From: CAWCFV01 sp963794995
GTDB taxonomy: Bacteria; Actinomycetota; Actinomycetes; JACCUZ01
Assembly (NCBI GenBank): GCA_963794995.1
Contig: CAWCFV010000002.1
Location: forward strand, 2,294,001-2,358,000
Length of the DNA: 64,000 bases
Reading direction: 5' to 3'
The notes beneath the pieces are model-generated. The model was not told the DNA's origin. It saw nothing but the letters and a program-made list of their open reading frames with translations, and made no database searches. Both the position numbers and the translations under genes were made by a program. Below are positions 60,508-64,000 of this stretch, in pieces (within the stretch, counting starts at the first letter, position 1; each line of letters starts with the position of its first letter).

Positions 60508-60882
60508 TCACTGGACCATCTCGGAGAACTCGCTCTCGTTGCGCTCGGCCTGCCGGATGTAGAACCACGCGGCGACCACGAGCGCGGGGTAGACGACGAC
60601 CCCGAGCAGCAGCCACGGCACCGGTAGCCCGAGGAGGCGCACGGACGTCAGCCCCGGCTCGAGGGCGAACAGCAGCGGCAACCCGCCGAGCAGCACGACG
60701 AAGATGAGGCACACGCCGATCGCGAGACGCAGCTGCAGGCGCACGAGGGAGCGCATGTAGACGTCTCCGACGATGGTCTGCTCGTCGATCTCGCGGCGCA
60801 CCGGCCGGTGCGCCGCCGCCTTCGCCGCGTTGCTGCGCGGCGAGACGACGCGGACCCGCCGCGGCGGGCTCGGGTCGGTCAC
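60508..60882 (-). CDS. Small membrane partner of the symporter
   Basis: 124 aa. A basic N-terminus (VRVVSPRSNAAKAAAHRPVR), helices at about 52-73 (LAIGVCLIFVVLLGGLPLLF) and 85-108 (PWLLLGVVVYPALVVAAWFYI), and an acidic end. Position directly before an ActP-like gene parallels DUF485 proteins, although sequence similarity is weak. GTG 60882. Confidence 0.72.
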   Translation of the reverse strand: MTDPSPPRRVRVVSPRSNAAKAAAHRPVRREIDEQTIVGDVYMRSLVRLQLRLAIGVCLIFVVLLGGLPLLFALEPGLTSVRLLGLPVPWLLLGVVVYPALVVAAWFYIRQAERNESEFSEMVQ

Positions 60883-60889
60883 GGCCGGC

Positions 60890-61630
60890 TCACGGCTGCC
60901 GCGGCCGGGCCTGGCGGACCAGCCGGTCCCTGAGCTCGCGCGTGTGGCGCCGGCTGACCTGCAGGACGTCGTCGCCCAGACGCACCGTCCAGGCGCCGGA
61001 CTCGACGCGCATCTCGTCGATGTGGTGCAGCGCCACGAGGTAGCTGCGGTGGACCCGCACGAAGCCCGACTCCGCCCACCCCTGCTCCAAAGTCGAGAGC
61101 GGGACGCGCACCAGGTGCGAGCCGTCGACGGTGTGCAGTCGCGCGTAGTCGCCGTGGGCCTCGACGTAGCGCACGTCGCTGCGCTGCACGAAGCGGGTCA
61201 CCCCGCCCAGCTCGACGGCGATCGTCTCGTCGTCGTCCTGCCCTGCCGGCTCGGCGGCGGCCGCGATCGCGTCCCGGACCCTGCGCACCGCCTCGGCGAG
61301 CCGCTCGGCGCGCACCGGCTTGAGCAGGTAGTCGACCGCGCGCAGGTCGAACGCCGCCACGGCACCGTCCTCGTACGCCGTGACGAACACGACCTTGGGA
61401 GGGGACCGGAAGCGGGCCAGCACCCGGGCGACGTCGAGCCCGTCGAGCCCCGGCATGCGGATGTCGAGGAACAGGGCGTCCACCTCGTGGCTCTCCAGCG
61501 CCCGCAGCACCTCGGCGCCGCTGGTGACGGTGGCGACCTCGCCGACCTCGGGGTCGCGCTCGAGCAGCCAGGCCAGCTCCTCGCGCGACGGGGCCTCGTC
61601 GTCGGCCACGAGGACGCGCAGCCCGCTCAT
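60890..61630 (-). CDS. LytTR-family response regulator
   Basis: 246 aa. Receiver domain: VADDEAPSREEL (acidic pair), phospho-Asp in ALFLDIRMPGLDG, Lys in VDYLLKPVRAERL. C-terminal LytTR DNA-binding domain: VRYVEAHGDYARLHTVDGSH, and FVRVHRSYLVALHHIDEM. ATG 61630 overlaps the kinase stop by ATGA. LytTR proteins bind paired direct repeats; none was identified with certainty. Confidence 0.94.
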   Translation of the reverse strand: MSGLRVLVADDEAPSREELAWLLERDPEVGEVATVTSGAEVLRALESHEVDALFLDIRMPGLDGLDVARVLARFRSPPKVVFVTAYEDGAVAAFDLRAVDYLLKPVRAERLAEAVRRVRDAIAAAAEPAGQDDDETIAVELGGVTRFVQRSDVRYVEAHGDYARLHTVDGSHLVRVPLSTLEQGWAESGFVRVHRSYLVALHHIDEMRVESGAWTVRLGDDVLQVSRRHTRELRDRLVRQARPRQP

Positions 61631-62817
61631 GGGGCGTCCGCGTGCACGCCGGCGCGGTACTTGGGCACCCGCATGCTCACCTTCGTTCCCGCGCCCGGCG
61701 CCGTCTCGACCACGAGGCCGTAGTCGTCGCCGTAGACCTGCCGCAGCCGCTCGTCGACGTTGCCGAGCCCGACGCCGTCGCCGTCCGGCCGGCCCGCCAG
61801 GGTGCGGCGTACGGCGTCGGGGTCGATCCCGGTCCCGTCGTCCTCGACCGAGATCAGCGCCTCGCTGCCGTGGTCGCGCGCGACGATCGTCACGTGCCCC
61901 GGACCGGGCTTGCCCTCGAGCCCGTGCCGCACGGCGTTCTCCACCAGCGGCTGCACGCACAGGAACGGCACCGACACCGGCAGGACCTCGGGCGCCACCT
62001 GCACCGTCACCTGCAGCCGGTCGCCGAAGCGCGCGCGCTCCAGCAGCAGGTAGCGGTCGATCGACCGCAGCTCCTCGGCCAGCGTCGTGAAGTCGCCGTG
62101 CCGGCGGAACGAGTAGCGGGTGAAGTCGGCGAACTCGAGCAGCAGCTCGCGCGCGCGCTCCGGGTCGGTGCGCACGAACGAGGCGATCGCGGTCAGCGAG
62201 TTGTAGATGAAGTGCGGGCTGATCTGGGCGCGCAGCGCCCGCACCTCGGCCTCCATCAGCCGGGTGCGCGACGACTCGAGCTCGGCGAGCTCGAGCTGGG
62301 TCGACACCCAGCGGGCGACCTCGTTGGTGGCCCGGACCAGCCCCGCGCTGGCGCTGGGGCCGTACGCGGCGAGGCTGCCGACGACCCGGTCCTCCACCGT
62401 GAGCGGCGCGACCACCGCGGCCCGGATCGGGCAGTCGGGGTCGGAGCAGGTGACCGTGCCCGGGCCGAGCACCTCGGTGCGGCCGCTGCCTGTCGCGACG
62501 CCCGCGTGCCCGACGGCCGACCCCGCGTGCCGCGCCTCGCCGGCGCCGTCCCACGCGAGCAGCACGTCGGTGTCGGTGAGCGCCACCGCGGGGGTGCCGA
62601 GCAGAGTGCGCAGGTGTCGTACGGCGCGGGCGGCTCCTGCCTCGGTGAGGCCGGCCCGCAGCGGCGGCGCGGCCAGGGTGGCCTCGTGCAGCGTCGCGAA
62701 CGTCGCGCGGTCGGCCGAGCTGCCGAACGAGCGACGGCTGCGCAGCAGGGGCACGGCCACGAGGACCAGCGCCAGGACCACCAGGGCCACGGCGACCAGC
62801 TCGGGAGTGGCGCTCAC
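61627..62817 (-). CDS. LytS-type sensor histidine kinase
   Basis: 396 aa. One N-terminal membrane helix (LVAVALVVLALVLVAVPLL), a GAF-like sensor domain (residues ~45-195, with CSDPDCPIRAAVVAPL containing two Cys), His-kinase motif ALRAQISPHFIYNSL (phospho-His in PHF), then the ATPase with VQPLVENAVRHGLEG, EDDGTGID and GVGLGNVDERLR. GTG 62817. With only one helix it probably senses a cytoplasmic signal, unlike multi-helix BtsS/LytS. Confidence 0.92.
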   Translation of the reverse strand: MSATPELVAVALVVLALVLVAVPLLRSRRSFGSSADRATFATLHEATLAAPPLRAGLTEAGAARAVRHLRTLLGTPAVALTDTDVLLAWDGAGEARHAGSAVGHAGVATGSGRTEVLGPGTVTCSDPDCPIRAAVVAPLTVEDRVVGSLAAYGPSASAGLVRATNEVARWVSTQLELAELESSRTRLMEAEVRALRAQISPHFIYNSLTAIASFVRTDPERARELLLEFADFTRYSFRRHGDFTTLAEELRSIDRYLLLERARFGDRLQVTVQVAPEVLPVSVPFLCVQPLVENAVRHGLEGKPGPGHVTIVARDHGSEALISVEDDGTGIDPDAVRRTLAGRPDGDGVGLGNVDERLRQVYGDDYGLVVETAPGAGTKVSMRVPKYRAGVHADAP

Positions 62818-62842
62818 GGCGGTGACCGTATCGTCGGGGACC

Positions 62843-63637
62843 GTGCCTGCCGAGTCCTCGACGCCGACCACGACCGGCGACCCGTTCGCCCACCTGGCGG
62901 CGCTGCCGGGGGTGGCCGAGGCCGTGGAGCGCGCGCGGACGGCGGTCGACGCCCTGCGCGGCCACCGGGTGCTGCGCCGCTCCGCCGAGCGGGTCTCGTC
63001 GGAGTCGGCGCTGCGAGGTGCTCGGGCCTCCGCGGCGCTGGCCGGTGTCGACCTGCCCCTGGACGAGGTGCGACGGACCGCGTCCGCGGCCGACGCGGGT
63101 GCCGACCCCGGCCGGGGAGTGGTGCAGGGCGCGCTGCGGGTGGCCGCCGAGATCGGCCCGCTGCAGCGCAGCTGGCGGCGGGCCCCGCTGCAGGCCATGG
63201 CCCGGCTGCACACCCTCGCCGCCGCCGACCTCGCGACCGCTGACGAGCTCGGCCGGCCGGCACCCGCCGCGGCGTCGCGGGTGGCGTCCCTGGGACAGCT
63301 GCTGTCGTCGACGACCGCGGCGCCGGCCCTGGTCGTGGCGGCCGTGGCGCACGCCGAGCTCGCGACCTGCGGCGCCTTCCCGGTCGGTGGCGGGGTGGTC
63401 GCCCGGGCGGCCGAGCGGCTCACACTGGTCACCCGCGGGCTGGACCCCACGTCGGTGTCCGCGCCGGAGGTCGGCCACGTCGAGCTGGGCGCCGAGGCGT
63501 ACGTCGCCGCGCTGGACCGCTACGCGACCGGGGGCCCGGCGGGCATCGCGGCCTGGGTCGTGCACTGCGCCGACGCCGTCGTGCTCGGCGCACGCGAGGG
63601 GGTCGCCGTGTGCGAGGCGATCCAGCGCGGCGCCTGA
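62843..63637 (+). CDS. Degenerate Fic-like helical protein
   Basis: 264 aa. ESALRGARASAALAGVDLP resembles the Fic N-terminal inhibitory region, and VVAAVAHAELATCGAFPVGG then GVVARAAERL aligns with the Fic core HxFxxGNGRxxR; only the framing residues remain, so AMP transfer is unlikely. Relatives near acs in actinobacteria are often labelled oxidoreductase without support. GTG 62843, 25 bp divergent from the kinase. Confidence 0.6.
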   Translation: MPAESSTPTTTGDPFAHLAALPGVAEAVERARTAVDALRGHRVLRRSAERVSSESALRGARASAALAGVDLPLDEVRRTASAADAGADPGRGVVQGALRVAAEIGPLQRSWRRAPLQAMARLHTLAAADLATADELGRPAPAAASRVASLGQLLSSTTAAPALVVAAVAHAELATCGAFPVGGGVVARAAERLTLVTRGLDPTSVSAPEVGHVELGAEAYVAALDRYATGGPAGIAAWVVHCADAVVLGAREGVAVCEAIQRGA

Positions 63638-63666
63638 GCCCCGGGCCGAGGAGGCCGGCACAAAGA

Positions 63667-63690
63667 ACGGCGCCCCGAGAGGGGCGCCGT
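63667..63690 (+). terminator. Hairpin terminator after the Fic-like gene
   Basis: Perfect 10-bp stem (63667-63676 with 63681-63690) around GAGA, 29 bp after the stop codon. Confidence 0.75.
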
Positions 63691-63867
63691 CCGGGGCACG
63701 TCAGACCGGGTTACCAAGCGTGCACCGTGTGTCGGGAGACCAGGACTAGCCTGGCTCGCCGGCCCGTACATGGGCAGGTCGCCGCGTGGGTGCCCAGCTG
63801 CCGTGCTTCACCTCTGTGTCTAACGCACCGGGCCCGGTGATCGGAACCCCGTCAGGGGTGTTATTTC
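63691..63867. other. Intergenic stretch between convergent genes
   Basis: No frame is convincing. A second small hairpin, ACCCC-GTCA-GGGGT (63846-63859), followed by GTTATTT, could terminate a rightward transcript or a small RNA. No known RNA family was recognised. Confidence 0.4.
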
Positions 63868-64000
63868 CTACCGCAGCGCGCGGACCCGGCGTGTCGCGCG
63901 GCCGACACGCGGGGCGAGCGCGCGCGACGTGCCGCGCCGCCGGGTCGCGAGCCAGACCATGCCGGCGGTCGCCGCGCCGGCGCCCACCGCGACGGCGGCC
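63868..64000 (-). CDS. C-terminus of a small membrane protein, start beyond window
   Basis: Reading leftward from the edge, the open frame gives VAVGAGAATAGMVWLATRR, an end of a membrane helix, then a strongly basic tail (RVGRATRRVRALR) and TAG at 63870-63868. Only 44 codons are visible. No family can be named. Confidence 0.55.
   Translation of the reverse strand, partial: AAVAVGAGAATAGMVWLATRRRGTSRALAPRVGRATRRVRALR

Noticed and set aside
63691..63867. 6C or other small RNA
   Set aside because: One small hairpin with a U-rich tail is present, but not the paired C-run loops of 6C RNA or any other known core.

Overview
The window is 64 kb of very GC-rich DNA (roughly 73 % G+C by eye). Almost every gene uses GTG or ATG starts with purine-rich ribosome sites, and many neighbours are joined by 4-base ATGA or GTGA overlaps. 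The gene set (WhiB-like regulator, RsiG, MarP, split transhydrogenase, TadA-associated proteins, F420-dependent oxidoreductase, LPxTG protein) marks an actinobacterium (Actinomycetota). Gene order matches both Mycobacterium and Streptomyces. I would place it loosely near Frankiales, Geodermatophilales or Kineosporiales, but the genus cannot be read from the sequence. No phage, insertion sequence, CRISPR array or replication origin was seen; it looks like chromosomal core with a few accessory patches.

Region 1 (1-12.4 kb): end of a GAF/SpoIIE phosphatase gene; a cbiMNQO nickel/cobalt importer with a Nur-type operator upstream; a pyruvate dehydrogenase E1-like gene carrying nine single-base indels; an FAD-dependent amine-oxidase-like enzyme; a proton-translocating transhydrogenase (three genes) between two GNAT acetyltransferases; upp.

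Region 2 (12.5-18.3 kb): two tandem TadA-associated proteins, tadA and tRNA-Ser(CGA), then the least ordinary part of the window. A MerR-type B12-binding regulator with both signatures of the CarH/LitR photoreceptors is divergent, across a palindromic operator, from a protein that holds only sigma region 2. That gene is translationally coupled to a charged Asp/Arg-rich protein whose paralogue lies on the other side of the regulator.

Region 3 (18.3-32.1 kb): HerA-like ATPase, tRNA-Ser(GGA), SRP RNA, dnaX, ybaB, recR, a DUF5063 protein, a frameshifted ABC exporter, lysC-asd, small membrane and unknown genes, tRNA-Pro(CGG), and a secreted Gly-rich/collagen-like LPxTG protein.

Region 4 (32.2-57.3 kb) is syntenic, from memory, with M. 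tuberculosis Rv3667-Rv3682: PBP, WhiB4/WblA, two Get3/ArsA-like ATPases, DUF4177, RidA, metallo-beta-lactamase fold protein, Crp, nth, TlpA-like lipoprotein, CoA-type NUDIX, MarP, an EphE-like hydrolase, a holin-like membrane protein and acs. RsiG, a manganese riboswitch with terC, and an acetate symporter pair are embedded in it.

Region 5 (57.4-64 kb): a five-gene leftward operon in which a LytS/LytTR-type two-component system precedes a small membrane protein, an ActP-like symporter and an MFS transporter; a degenerate Fic-like protein; and the end of an unknown membrane gene.

The recurring theme is carbon and metal supply coupled to signalling: Ni and Mn control elements, acetate uptake and activation, Crp, c-di-GMP (RsiG) and possibly light/B12 (the CarH-like regulator).
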